A DNA stretch of 16,248 bases from Bacteroidales bacterium. GTDB lineage: Bacteria; Bacteroidota; Bacteroidia; Bacteroidales; GCA-2748055. The stretch lies in NCBI GenBank assembly GCA_024763595.1, contig JANTFK010000023.1, positions 1 through 16,248 on the forward strand, in the 5' to 3' direction. Below, piece by piece: positions 1-8,412 of the stretch. How positions within the stretch are numbered: the stretch's first letter is position 1; each line of letters begins with the position of its first letter. The notes under the pieces were generated by a model. It had not been told where the DNA came from and did no database searches. It saw only the letters and a list, made by a program, of their open reading frames with translations. Both the position numbers and the translations under genes were made by a program.

Positions 1-1
1 C

Positions 2-3000
2 TTAACATGTGACGGCAATTATGCAGCTGCACATATTGCTTACATGTTTAGTGAGGTAGCTGCCATCTATCCCATTACCCCTTCATCCAACATGGCAGAA
101 CATGTGGATGAATGGTCGGCCAATGGCAGAAAAAATATTTTCGGAGAGACCGTCAGGGTTGTTGAAATGCAATCAGAAGCAGGTGCCTCCGGAGCTGTTC
201 ACGGATCACTTCAGAGTGGAACACTCACCTCAACCTTCACTGCATCCCAGGGTCTTTTATTGATGATCCCCAATATGTATAAAATCTCCGGCGAATTGTT
301 GCCGGGTGTATTTCATGTATCGGCGCGCAGTGTGGCAGCGCAGGCGCTTTCCATTTTTGGCGATCACAGTGATGTCATGTCAACCCGGAATACCGGTTTT
401 GCCATGCTGGCCACCGGAAGTGTCCAGCAGGTAATGGACCTGGCCGGTGTGGCCCACCTGGCATCCATCAGGACCCGGATCCCCTTTCTCCATTTCTTTG
501 ACGGGTTCCGGACCTCCCATGAGATACAGAAGGTGGAAGTACCGGAAGAGGAGGATCTGGCCGGTTTACTGGATACGGATGCCCTGCAGGCATTCAGGAA
601 CAATGCACTAAATCCGGAACATCCTGTTACCAGGGGTACGGCGCAAAATCCTGATATCTACTTCCAGGCCAGGGAAGCAGCCAATAAGTTCTACGATGTG
701 GTCCCTGATGTGGTTGCAGCTTATATGAAAGAGATATCCAGGCTTACGGGCCGGGAATACAAACCTTTCACCTATTACGGAGCAGAAGATGCTGAAAACA
801 TTGTGATTGCCATGGGCTCCGTAACAGAAACCGTCAAAGAGGTGGTTGACTACCTGAATGCAAAAGGTGAAAAAACCGGATTGATTACCGTCCATCTTTA
901 CAGACCTTTCTCGGCCAGATACTTCCTGGATGTTCTTCCCAAATCGGTGAAGCGCATTGCAGTCCTTGACCGGACCAAAGAGCCGGGAGCCAATGGCGAG
1001 CCCCTCTACATGGATGTGAAAGATATCTTCTACGGAAGAGAGCATGCCCCGCTTGTTGTGGGAGGCCGTTACGGGCTTTCATCCAAAGATACCACACCGG
1101 CCATGATCCTTTCTGTGTTTAATAACCTCGGAATGAAAGAACCCAAGAACGGGTTTACCGTTGGGATCGTGGATGATGTTACCTTCTCTTCCCTGCCTCT
1201 TCTCCCTGAGATATCGCTGAGCGAGAACGGTACTTTTGAAGGTAAATTCTACGGATTGGGCTCGGATGGAACCGTGGGAGCCAATAAGAACTCCATTATG
1301 ATCATCGGTGAATCGACCGATAAATACTGTCAGGCATATTTTGCTTATGATTCCAAGAAATCAGGCGGTATCACCACTTCCCATCTCAGGTTTGGAGATA
1401 ACCCCATCCGTTCACCATACCTGGTGGGTACACCTGATTTTGTGGCGTGCCACGTCAGTTCCTACCTGGAAAAATATGATATGTTGAAGGGACTGAAAGA
1501 TGGGGGCGTTTTCCTGCTGAATTCCATCTGGGATGAGCAGGAGACCGTGAATCACCTGCCCGACCATATGAAAAAATATATGGCCGATCACAATATCAGG
1601 TTCTACATCATCAATGCCACCAAGCTGGCCCAGGAGATTGGACTGGGGAACCGGACCAATACCATCATGCAATCGGCATTTTTTAAGATCGCTGATATTA
1701 TTCCTTACGATAAAGCGGTGGAGGCGATGCGCAGATTCATCATCAAGAGCTTTGGCAGAAAAGGAGAAGAGGTGGTCAATATGAACTTTGCTGCGGTTGA
1801 AAAGGGTGGAGATGTAACCAGAATAGAGGTTTCCGAAGCATGGAGCAAGCTGGGTGACACTGAAACCGGTGCGGATCATGATGGTATTCCCGGGTTTGTA
1901 AAGAACGTAGTAATACCCATTAATGATCTGAAAGGAGATGACCTCCCGGTAAGTACTTTTGTGGGCCGTGAAGACGGAACTTTCCCCCCGGGAACAACAC
2001 AGTACGAGAAGCGGGGTATTGCTGTAAATGTACCGGAATGGATCGCTGATAACTGTATTCAATGTAACCAGTGTGCCTATGTATGTCCGCATGCTGCTAT
2101 CCGTCCCTTCCTGATCGATGAGGAGGAGGCCAAATCGCTGCCCGAGGGTACCCCGACCCTGAAAGCCATTGGAAAGGCTTTTGCCGGACTTCAGTATAAG
2201 ATCCAGGTATCGGTGCTTGACTGTACCGGTTGCGGCGTCTGTGTAGACGTATGCCCGTCAAAAGTCAAGTCGCTTGAGTTGAAACCCTTGTCAACGCAGG
2301 AAGCTGAAATTCCGCGTTGGGATCATCTCGTTAAAGAGGTATCCTACAAGGATCACCTGGCTGATAAGAAGCAGACGGTGAAGAACAGTCAGTTCGCCCA
2401 GCCCCTGTTTGAGTTTTCCGGAGCCTGTGCAGGTTGTGGAGAGACTCCTTATATTAAGCTTATTACACAGCTATACGGGGACCAGATGATGGTGTCCAAT
2501 GCCACCGGTTGTTCCTCCATTTATGGTGGTTCTGCTCCTTCTACCCCTTACTGTGCCAATGTGAACGGGCAGGGTCCTGCCTGGGCCAACTCCCTTTTTG
2601 AGGATAATGCGGAGTATGGATTCGGCATGGCAATTGGCGTAATGAAAAACCGTGAACGTATTAAAAACAAGATGCTGGCTGCCATGGATGAGGTCAAACC
2701 AGCTTCTAAAGAGGCTTTTGCGGAGTGGATCGATTCCATGGAGGATCTGGAAGTGTCTAAAGTTACTTCATCCAAAGTATTGGAGGCGCTGGAACATGAG
2801 AAGCATGCGGTGGCAGAGGAGATTAAAGACCTCAAACAATACCTGGTGAAAAAGTCTGTCTGGATCTTTGGGGGTGACGGATGGGCTTATGACATCGGGT
2901 TCGGCGGATTGGATCATGTCATTGCTTCCGGAGAGGATGTGAATATCCTGGTTTTAGATACAGAGGTTTACTCCAATACAGGCGGACAGGCTTCCAAGGC

Positions 3001-3520
3001 AACGCCGGTGGGTGCAGTGGCCAAGTTTGCAGCTTCCGGGAAGAAGATCCGTAAGAAGGACCTGGGTATGATCGCCATGACATATGGTTATGTATACGTG
3101 GCACAGGTTGCCATGGGAGCCAGTCAGTCCCAGTACCTGAAAGCCATCCGGGAAGCCGAAGCCTATCCCGGACCTTCTCTGATCATTGCCTATTCTCCGT
3201 GTATTAACCATGGTCTGCGGGCAGGTATGGGTAAAGCACAAAGCCAGGAGAAACAGGCTGTTACAAGCGGGTACTGGCACCTCTACCGCTTCAATCCCCT
3301 TCTGGAGAAGGAGGGCAAGAATCCTTTCTCTCTCGATTCCAAGGAGCCCCAGTGGGACCAGTTCCAGGATTTCCTGAAATCAGAGGTCAGGTATACTTCA
3401 CTGATAAAATCGTTCCCTGCTGAAGCTGCGGAACTGTTCCAGGCAGCCCAGGTCAATGCCAAATGGCGTTATGACAGCTATGTACGTATGGCCAGCCTCG
3501 ATTTTGCGCCCACCTTTTAA
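2..3520 (+). CDS. nifJ: Pyruvate:ferredoxin (flavodoxin) oxidoreductase, 5' partial
   Basis: This cytoplasmic enzyme decarboxylates pyruvate oxidatively to acetyl-CoA and CO2, passing electrons to ferredoxin or flavodoxin. The frame is open from base 2 with the typical upstream residues (TCDGNYAAAHIAY) before the Met at 44, so the true start lies just left of the window. About 1172 residues are visible against the usual ~1180, so only a few are missing. Seen in order: the pyruvate/TPP site YPITPSS near 68; a two-cluster ferredoxin-like insert with CIQCNQCAYVCP (from about 2053) and CTGCGVCVDVCP (from about 2221); the CAGCGE pair (from 2426) and ATGCSS for the cluster next to TPP; the TPP/Mg motif GDGWAYDIG (near 2875) followed by SNTGGQ; and the late cysteine in CINHGL (3200). 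All expected cluster cysteines appear present. It is the single-chain homodimeric type and ends just before a strong hairpin. Identity is very secure. Confidence 0.97.
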   Translation, partial: LTCDGNYAAAHIAYMFSEVAAIYPITPSSNMAEHVDEWSANGRKNIFGETVRVVEMQSEAGASGAVHGSLQSGTLTSTFTASQGLLLMIPNMYKISGELLPGVFHVSARSVAAQALSIFGDHSDVMSTRNTGFAMLATGSVQQVMDLAGVAHLASIRTRIPFLHFFDGFRTSHEIQKVEVPEEEDLAGLLDTDALQAFRNNALNPEHPVTRGTAQNPDIYFQAREAANKFYDVVPDVVAAYMKEISRLTGREYKPFTYYGAEDAENIVIAMGSVTETVKEVVDYLNAKGEKTGLITVHLYRPFSARYFLDVLPKSVKRIAVLDRTKEPGANGEPLYMDVKDIFYGREHAPLVVGGRYGLSSKDTTPAMILSVFNNLGMKEPKNGFTVGIVDDVTFSSLPLLPEISLSENGTFEGKFYGLGSDGTVGANKNSIMIIGESTDKYCQAYFAYDSKKSGGITTSHLRFGDNPIRSPYLVGTPDFVACHVSSYLEKYDMLKGLKDGGVFLLNSIWDEQETVNHLPDHMKKYMADHNIRFYIINATKLAQEIGLGNRTNTIMQSAFFKIADIIPYDKAVEAMRRFIIKSFGRKGEEVVNMNFAAVEKGGDVTRIEVSEAWSKLGDTETGADHDGIPGFVKNVVIPINDLKGDDLPVSTFVGREDGTFPPGTTQYEKRGIAVNVPEWIADNCIQCNQCAYVCPHAAIRPFLIDEEEAKSLPEGTPTLKAIGKAFAGLQYKIQVSVLDCTGCGVCVDVCPSKVKSLELKPLSTQEAEIPRWDHLVKEVSYKDHLADKKQTVKNSQFAQPLFEFSGACAGCGETPYIKLITQLYGDQMMVSNATGCSSIYGGSAPSTPYCANVNGQGPAWANSLFEDNAEYGFGMAIGVMKNRERIKNKMLAAMDEVKPASKEAFAEWIDSMEDLEVSKVTSSKVLEALEHEKHAVAEEIKDLKQYLVKKSVWIFGGDGWAYDIGFGGLDHVIASGEDVNILVLDTEVYSNTGGQASKATPVGAVAKFAASGKKIRKKDLGMIAMTYGYVYVAQVAMGASQSQYLKAIREAEAYPGPSLIIAYSPCINHGLRAGMGKAQSQEKQAVTSGYWHLYRFNPLLEKEGKNPFSLDSKEPQWDQFQDFLKSEVRYTSLIKSFPAEAAELFQAAQVNAKWRYDSYVRMASLDFAPTF

Positions 3521-3580
3521 ATCCGGAACATCTGAGGAGGCCGGGTTGATACAAGATCTGGTGACCATGAGTGAAAGATA

Positions 3581-3616
3581 AGAAAGAGGCTGTATCAAAA
3601 GGTACGGCCTCTTTCT
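3581..3616 (+). terminator. Strong hairpin terminator after nifJ
   Basis: A 16-base-pair stem (3581-3596 with 3601-3616, including two G-U pairs and no mismatch) closes an AAAA loop. It sits 60 bases past the nifJ stop and before the candidate ruvX promoter. No real T-run follows the 3' arm, so the call rests on stem strength and position. The A-rich 5' arm and T-rich 3' arm base may assist termination. Confidence 0.72.
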
Positions 3617-3669
3617 CGTTATACCCGCTCGTCGCTAACCCAATCATCCGGTACACCTACATTTTTTTT

Positions 3670-3677
3670 TAACTTTG
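3670..3677 (+). promoter_or_regulatory. Candidate Bacteroidota -7 element for ruvX-def
   Basis: TAACTTTG matches the Bacteroidota -7 consensus TAnnTTTG exactly and follows a run of nine T. No TTG was seen at the expected -33 distance, so only half of the promoter is supported. If used, transcription would start near 3683-3685, giving a leader of only about ten bases before the TTG start of ruvX. Confidence 0.4.
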
Positions 3678-3694
3678 CCGGTAAATTAGAGGAT

Positions 3695-4132
3695 TTGGGA
3701 AGATTGGTTTCCATTGATTACGGAACGAAACGAACCGGTGTGGCAGTAACCGATCCCGGGCAGATGATCGCATCACCCCTGGAGACGGTGCTTACTCATG
3801 AATTGATGCATTTTCTTGGATCCTATATGGAAAAGGAGAAGGTGGAAATGCTTGTGGTAGGCCATCCGAAACAGATGGATAATTCAGATTCCGGTTCCAT
3901 GAAGCAGATCCGGTTTTTTGTCCGGGCGTTCAAAAAGCGCTTTAAGGAGGTTCCGGTGGCATGGGTGGATGAAAGGTTCACATCCAGGCTTGCCATGGAT
4001 GCGCTGGTTACGGGGGGGATGAAAAAAAAGGAACGGAGGGTGAAGGGTAACGTGGATAAAGTGAGTGCTGCCATCATACTGCAATCCTACCTGGAGCAAC
4101 GGAACAATCTCCCGGGAGTAGATATTAATTAA
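3695..4132 (+). CDS. ruvX: Putative pre-16S rRNA nuclease / Holliday junction resolvase, YqgF/RuvX family
   Basis: This is a small cytoplasmic RNase H-fold nuclease. Family members are linked to 5'-end maturation of 16S rRNA and, by homology, to Holliday junction resolution. Its 145 residues match the family length. Visible motifs are SIDYGTKRTGVAV with the metal-binding Asp8, VVGHPKQMD (54-62), VDERFTS (91-97, containing the conserved Glu) and the C-terminal VDKVSAAIILQSYL with Asp121. The start is an apparent TTG at 3695. The first in-frame ATG (residue 24) would remove the catalytic DYG motif, and upstream codons show no better start. A purine-rich AGAGGA lies almost against the TTG, too close for a standard ribosome binding site. 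def follows 23 bases after the stop, suggesting co-transcription. Confidence 0.9.
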   Translation: MGRLVSIDYGTKRTGVAVTDPGQMIASPLETVLTHELMHFLGSYMEKEKVEMLVVGHPKQMDNSDSGSMKQIRFFVRAFKKRFKEVPVAWVDERFTSRLAMDALVTGGMKKKERRVKGNVDKVSAAIILQSYLEQRNNLPGVDIN

Positions 4133-4155
4133 AACATAATCAGGTTTGAGTTAAC

Positions 4156-4719
4156 ATGGAATTACCGGTATATGTATACGGGATGTCGGTATTGAGAAAA
4201 GTGGCATCCGAGATTAGTGAAACAGAGGATGGACTGGATCAGTTGATTGCAGATATGTTTGAGACCATGAGGGCCAGCGATGGGATCGGGCTGGCTGCTC
4301 CACAGGTTGGGAAGTCGCTGCGGATTTTCGTGGTAGACACCAGCCCGGCAAGCGAAGACAGGGATGAGCCTGAATTAAAGGATTTCAGGAGGGTCTTTGT
4401 CAATCCCATTATTCTGGAAGAGTGGGGGGATCCATGGGCCTTTGAAGAGGGTTGCCTCAGCCTTCCCAAGATCAGGGAAGAGGTGACACGACCCCCCAAT
4501 GTCCGGATCGAATATTTTGATGAGCACTGGGAACTGAAAGAGGAGGTGTTTGACGGGGTCCGGGCCCGGGTTATCCAGCATGAATATGATCACCTGGAGG
4601 GAAAATTATTTATTGACCGCATCAATCCCATTCGCCGGAAATTACTGTCTGCCAGGTTGAATGCCATCAGCCGGGGGCGGATTGACATCGATTATAAAAT
4701 CGTATATCCCAGGAAATAG
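4156..4719 (+). CDS. def: Peptide deformylase
   Basis: Removes the formyl group from the N-terminal methionine of new proteins, as a cytoplasmic metallohydrolase. All three family motifs are intact in 187 residues: GIGLAAPQVG (43-52), EGCLS (98-102, metal ligand Cys100) and HEYDH (142-146, ligands His142 and His146, catalytic Glu143). The segment between motifs 1 and 2 holds an acidic stretch rich in Asp and Glu (residues 66-77), which I read as an ordinary variable loop. The ATG at 4156 gives the usual N-terminus ending in YVYGMSVLRKVA. No clear Shine-Dalgarno is seen, as is common in this phylum. It lies 23 bases after ruvX and 32 bases before the GH38 gene, all in the same direction. Confidence 0.96.
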   Translation: MELPVYVYGMSVLRKVASEISETEDGLDQLIADMFETMRASDGIGLAAPQVGKSLRIFVVDTSPASEDRDEPELKDFRRVFVNPIILEEWGDPWAFEEGCLSLPKIREEVTRPPNVRIEYFDEHWELKEEVFDGVRARVIQHEYDHLEGKLFIDRINPIRRKLLSARLNAISRGRIDIDYKIVYPRK

Positions 4720-4751
4720 GGATGAATTGATTATCTTGTAGTCCATCCATC

Positions 4752-7700
4752 ATGGACCAGAATATGATAAGACTTTGTAGTATTGTAACGATTATAGGCC
4801 TGTGCTCCTTTTCTGCAAAAGCACAGGATGATGCGCTGTTGCAGCGTCAATTTGCATTTTTTGATACCCTGAGGGGTAGTTTTGAAGGGTATCAGTCGAG
4901 CGATTGCAAAAATACCATCTCTTACCACAGTCTGCGAAACGATGTTACGGAGGGACTGATTACCAGGGCATCAGATGGCACCATGGATATTGAATGGGAG
5001 ACACAGCAGCTCCCGGAAACGTTTTCATCCGACGGTGCCTGGTTCGTATGGCTGGCAGCCACCGATCTGACCGATAAAAGTGTAGCCTTTGAGATCTCTG
5101 TTGACGGGAAGCATCGTTTTACCAGCCATTCTGGAGAGGAAACCTCATGGAGCCTGACCCATCCGGAGGGCGGTATCCTGACATACCATACTTTCGATAT
5201 TGACGGGAATGGTGACAGCCACGGTTATATGGCCCTGTATGCACCGGGGAAGTGGCTGCATCCGGGAAAATCATTACACATCCGGATGGTGGGAGAAGCC
5301 GCCGGAGAACATGTCTGGATCATTGTGTTCAGGGCCGATGATGTGATGCAGTATCTGGAGGAGTACACCGCCATCCAGGTGTGGCTGGACATTTCCATTC
5401 ATAAGGTGCAGGAAGCGCATGAAGTCGTTGTAACCGCCCCGGCCATGCTTGCCGGTAAAGTATTGAACTATCGCTCAGGGGAGCAGGAGGGCAGTGTGGT
5501 AATGGAGGAACTTAACGATACCGCTGCTGCCTGTTTCAGGCTGGAGAGAACGATCAGGGACCGGCGCTTCACCATGTATGATGATCGCAGCGAATTGGTG
5601 GACCTGGAACACCTGCAGAGCGATACGGTAGTCCGGAAAATCTTACACAAAGCTGTGATTATCAATAAGCTATCATTTGAGAACGGGTATCTGAACATCG
5701 CCTGTCGCCGCCGTTATATACCTGGAACCGTAGAAAGCCTGCTGGCCCTGAACGGTTCAAAACTGAGCAGGGGGGATATTTTACTTATGAACTCCAGTCA
5801 CCAGGACATTGCCTGGATGGATAGTCCGGAGAAGTGTATACTGGAAAGGGATACGATGCTGATCTCACCGCTCATTGAACAGGCTGCCATCAACCCTGCT
5901 TACCGTTTTGATATTGAGGATGCCCTCATGATCAGGGAGTACATTGGGCGTCATCCTGATAAAAAGGATCACATCCGGCAGCTGTTGAAAGGAGGGCAGA
6001 TCTCCTGCGGCGGAGGTTTTACTCAACCCTATGAAGAGAGCTATTCAGGAGAGTCACTGGCCAGGCAATTCTATTTTGGTAAAAAGTGGCTGAAAGATCA
6101 GTTTGATTATGATGCGAATGTATACTGGAATGTGGATGTACCGGGAAGGACTTTGCAGATGCCCCAGATCCTGAAAAAATCGGGTATCCCCTATATGATG
6201 ATAAGCAGGCATGAGAAAGGTATTTTTAACTGGTACAGCCCTGACGGGTCAGCTGTTACAACTTACTCGTCCGGTCATTATGCTGCGGCTTACACCGCGC
6301 TGCATAAGGAGTTCTATGAAGTTGCCGGATACCTTGCCAGGAGCGCGCTGGAATGGGAAAAGTATTATTCAGGGGTATCGGCAAAAAATGTTGCACCTCT
6401 TCTGTCAGACTGGGATATGAGTCCCGCAAATGATTATTCCGAGATGATCAAGCAATGGGAAAGCATATCGGATGTGACCGGTGAAAATGGTAAGAGGACC
6501 GGCATTCAGCTGCCCGGCATCAGGATCGTGACTACACCCGAACTGTTTAGATCATTTATGGCTGCAACAGATTCGCTTACTTCCATCAGGGGTGAACGTC
6601 CGGCCCTCTGGCTCTATATTCACGGACCCGGCCACCAGAAAGCGCTGAAAGCAAGCAGGGAAGGGGATATCCTGCTGACCATGGCAGAAAAGTTTGCCAC
6701 CATTGATGCCTTAACCACCGGTTCCCTGCCAGCCTATCCGTCAGGCCGGTTCAACAGCGCCTGGGAAGCTAAGATTTATCCCGATCATGGATGGGGTGGG
6801 AAACATGGCCAGATCACCGATGCGCTGTTCACCGGCAAATATATGTTTGCACGCAGCGAGGCATCACAATTGCTTGAAAACGCCATACGCTCCATCGCCT
6901 CCCAAGTGAAGACAAATCGTAAAAAAGGTATCCCGGTGGTGGTATTTAACAGCCTCAGCTGGAACAGGAGCGATCTGGTGAATGTGGAGATAGATCTGAA
7001 TGAACAGGGCGCCGGGTCATTGGTCATGCATGATGGGAGCGGGAATGATATTCCTGTTCAGTACCAGGTTCAGGAGGAATTTCCTGACGGGACCATCAGG
7101 CAGGCCACTCTCTCTTTTATGGCTGTAGACGTACCTTCTGTTGGATACAAAACATTCTACCTGAAGACATTACCGAAAAAAACCGACTCCGGGCCCGCTA
7201 CTTTGTCCTCGCTGGAGAACAACTATTTTACCATTGCCTTTGGCTCCGGTGGACTGTCCAGCATTTATGACAAAACATTGCAAAAGGAGTTAATCGATAC
7301 CATAAAGTTTATGGCCGGAGAGCTCTTTACCATGCGATCTGCCGGAACCGGTGCCGGAGAGTTTGATAAGATACAGCAGCCTGATATGGAGGGTTTTGCG
7401 AAAACCGGGGATGATCCGGCTCCATGGATACCCGGAGAGTCCGGTGCCGTGTTCTCCAGCTGGTCTAAAAGGAGTAAGCTACCTTATGCCGTGGTTGAAC
7501 AGCGGGTGATTTTGTATCATCAGCAAAAGCGGATTGATTTTGAAATTTCCCTGCTGAACTGGGAGGGTGTTTTGTTCCGCGAGTTTCGCATGGCTGTGCC
7601 GCTGAAAATGGCAAACGGACAGGTGAGTTACGAAGTGCCCTTTGGCGTGGTTGAAGTAGGAAAGGATGAAATGGAGGGGGCAGCCGGTGAAAGATACCTG

Positions 7701-8315
7701 GTACCGGCCAGGGAGCTCCATCCCAGGGGCATTGGGAACTGGATCGGTGCTTCGGATGCCCGGTACGGGGTCACACTCAGTTCCCCGGTTGCCGTTGCCG
7801 ATTATATAGATCCTACTGATGATCCGCTCCCTTCGGTTATCCTTCAGCCCATATTGCTGGCCTCAAGACGAAGTTGTCACTGGGAGGGAAATGAATATTT
7901 GCAGACCGGAAATCACTATTTTACTTTCACCCTTACTTCCCATAAGCCCGGGTGGATCCAAGGTTATAAATCAGGCAGGGCAGCCAATGAAAAACTGGTC
8001 GCCGTGGTAAATCCGCACATCTATGCAGATGCCGGTCTGCCCTCAGCAAAGAGTTTCTTTTCCATAGATCAGGAAGATGTGGTGATCTCTGCCATCAAAA
8101 AATCAGAAGACGATGAGTCGGTGGTTGTCAGGATGTATGATCTCAAAGGGCAAACCAGGACGGTGCAACTCAATCATGATCCTGTTTTCAACAGGGCCGT
8201 CAGAACTACACTGATTGAGGAGAATAAGGAAGAGATCCCTTTAAAGAAAAGGCAGACAACCCTTTTACTTGGTCACCATGCCATAGAAACCGTTAAACTC
8301 TATCCCACACATTAA
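4752..8315 (+). CDS. Secreted glycoside hydrolase family 38 (alpha-mannosidase-like) protein
   Basis: A 1187-residue protein with a type I signal peptide: residues 1-24 are hydrophobic and end in AKA before QDD. No lipobox fits Cys18, so it is probably periplasmic or secreted. Residues about 40-335 are an N-terminal region that looks beta-rich and that I cannot assign. The GH38 core begins at GDILLMNSSHQDIAW (about 341-355), where His350 and Asp352 fit the zinc-binding HxD. Asp462 in YWNVDVPGR sits where the family nucleophile is expected, and DHGWGGKHG (678-686) fits the second zinc/His motif. The C-terminal GH38 beta domain starts near VVVFNSLSWNR and closes with TTLLLGHHAIETVKLYP. GH38 enzymes are retaining, zinc-dependent alpha-mannosidases; the substrate here is inferred. 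The neighbourhood has no SusC/SusD pair, regulator or other glycosidase, so it is not in an obvious polysaccharide utilisation locus. Alternative start: ATG at 4764. Confidence 0.87.
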   Translation: MDQNMIRLCSIVTIIGLCSFSAKAQDDALLQRQFAFFDTLRGSFEGYQSSDCKNTISYHSLRNDVTEGLITRASDGTMDIEWETQQLPETFSSDGAWFVWLAATDLTDKSVAFEISVDGKHRFTSHSGEETSWSLTHPEGGILTYHTFDIDGNGDSHGYMALYAPGKWLHPGKSLHIRMVGEAAGEHVWIIVFRADDVMQYLEEYTAIQVWLDISIHKVQEAHEVVVTAPAMLAGKVLNYRSGEQEGSVVMEELNDTAAACFRLERTIRDRRFTMYDDRSELVDLEHLQSDTVVRKILHKAVIINKLSFENGYLNIACRRRYIPGTVESLLALNGSKLSRGDILLMNSSHQDIAWMDSPEKCILERDTMLISPLIEQAAINPAYRFDIEDALMIREYIGRHPDKKDHIRQLLKGGQISCGGGFTQPYEESYSGESLARQFYFGKKWLKDQFDYDANVYWNVDVPGRTLQMPQILKKSGIPYMMISRHEKGIFNWYSPDGSAVTTYSSGHYAAAYTALHKEFYEVAGYLARSALEWEKYYSGVSAKNVAPLLSDWDMSPANDYSEMIKQWESISDVTGENGKRTGIQLPGIRIVTTPELFRSFMAATDSLTSIRGERPALWLYIHGPGHQKALKASREGDILLTMAEKFATIDALTTGSLPAYPSGRFNSAWEAKIYPDHGWGGKHGQITDALFTGKYMFARSEASQLLENAIRSIASQVKTNRKKGIPVVVFNSLSWNRSDLVNVEIDLNEQGAGSLVMHDGSGNDIPVQYQVQEEFPDGTIRQATLSFMAVDVPSVGYKTFYLKTLPKKTDSGPATLSSLENNYFTIAFGSGGLSSIYDKTLQKELIDTIKFMAGELFTMRSAGTGAGEFDKIQQPDMEGFAKTGDDPAPWIPGESGAVFSSWSKRSKLPYAVVEQRVILYHQQKRIDFEISLLNWEGVLFREFRMAVPLKMANGQVSYEVPFGVVEVGKDEMEGAAGERYLVPARELHPRGIGNWIGASDARYGVTLSSPVAVADYIDPTDDPLPSVILQPILLASRRSCHWEGNEYLQTGNHYFTFTLTSHKPGWIQGYKSGRAANEKLVAVVNPHIYADAGLPSAKSFFSIDQEDVVISAIKKSEDDESVVVRMYDLKGQTRTVQLNHDPVFNRAVRTTLIEENKEEIPLKKRQTTLLLGHHAIETVKLYPTH

Positions 8316-8412
8316 CCGGGATCTTTAACGCTACACTCTTCCGGGCTGTCATAACCAACCAGGAGCAAGTCATGGTCGGTAACCTGGTAAAAACGATTGT
8401 AGATGCAGTATC
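8312..8412 (-). pseudogene. Possible remnant: C-terminal coding-like stretch downstream of the DHOD-like gene
   Basis: Reading the minus strand, a frame different from the neighbouring flavoprotein gene is open through this gap. It gives about 33 residues of balanced, protein-like composition (for example NRFYQVTDHDLLLVGYDS) ending in TAA at 8314-8312. Its stop shares the TTAA with the stop of the convergent GH38 gene, as true convergent gene ends often do. Third codon positions are rarely A, as in real genes here. No start codon was found: going left-to-right on the minus strand the frame runs back into the DHOD-like gene. I therefore read it as the tail of a decayed gene or chance; I recognise no family. 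Confidence 0.28.

Noticed and set aside
1412..2092. 226-codon open frame on the minus strand inside nifJ
   Set aside because: It is fully antisense to the ferredoxin-cluster region of nifJ, whose cysteine motifs are intact, and its product resembles no known family.
3520..3580. Short open stretch after nifJ ending near 3578 (…DLVTMSER) as a gene remnant
   Set aside because: Fewer than 20 codons, no recognisable family, and no codon pattern beyond chance.
4731..4738. TTATCTTG before the GH38 gene as a -7 element
   Set aside because: It lacks one T of TAnnTTTG, has no TTG at a suitable distance, and would leave an implausibly short leader.
8358..8388. ACCAGG/CCTGGT inverted repeat between the convergent GH38 and DHOD-like genes
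   Set aside because: Only six pairs with a 19-base loop and no T-run; too weak for a terminator call, and it lies within the coding-like stretch.
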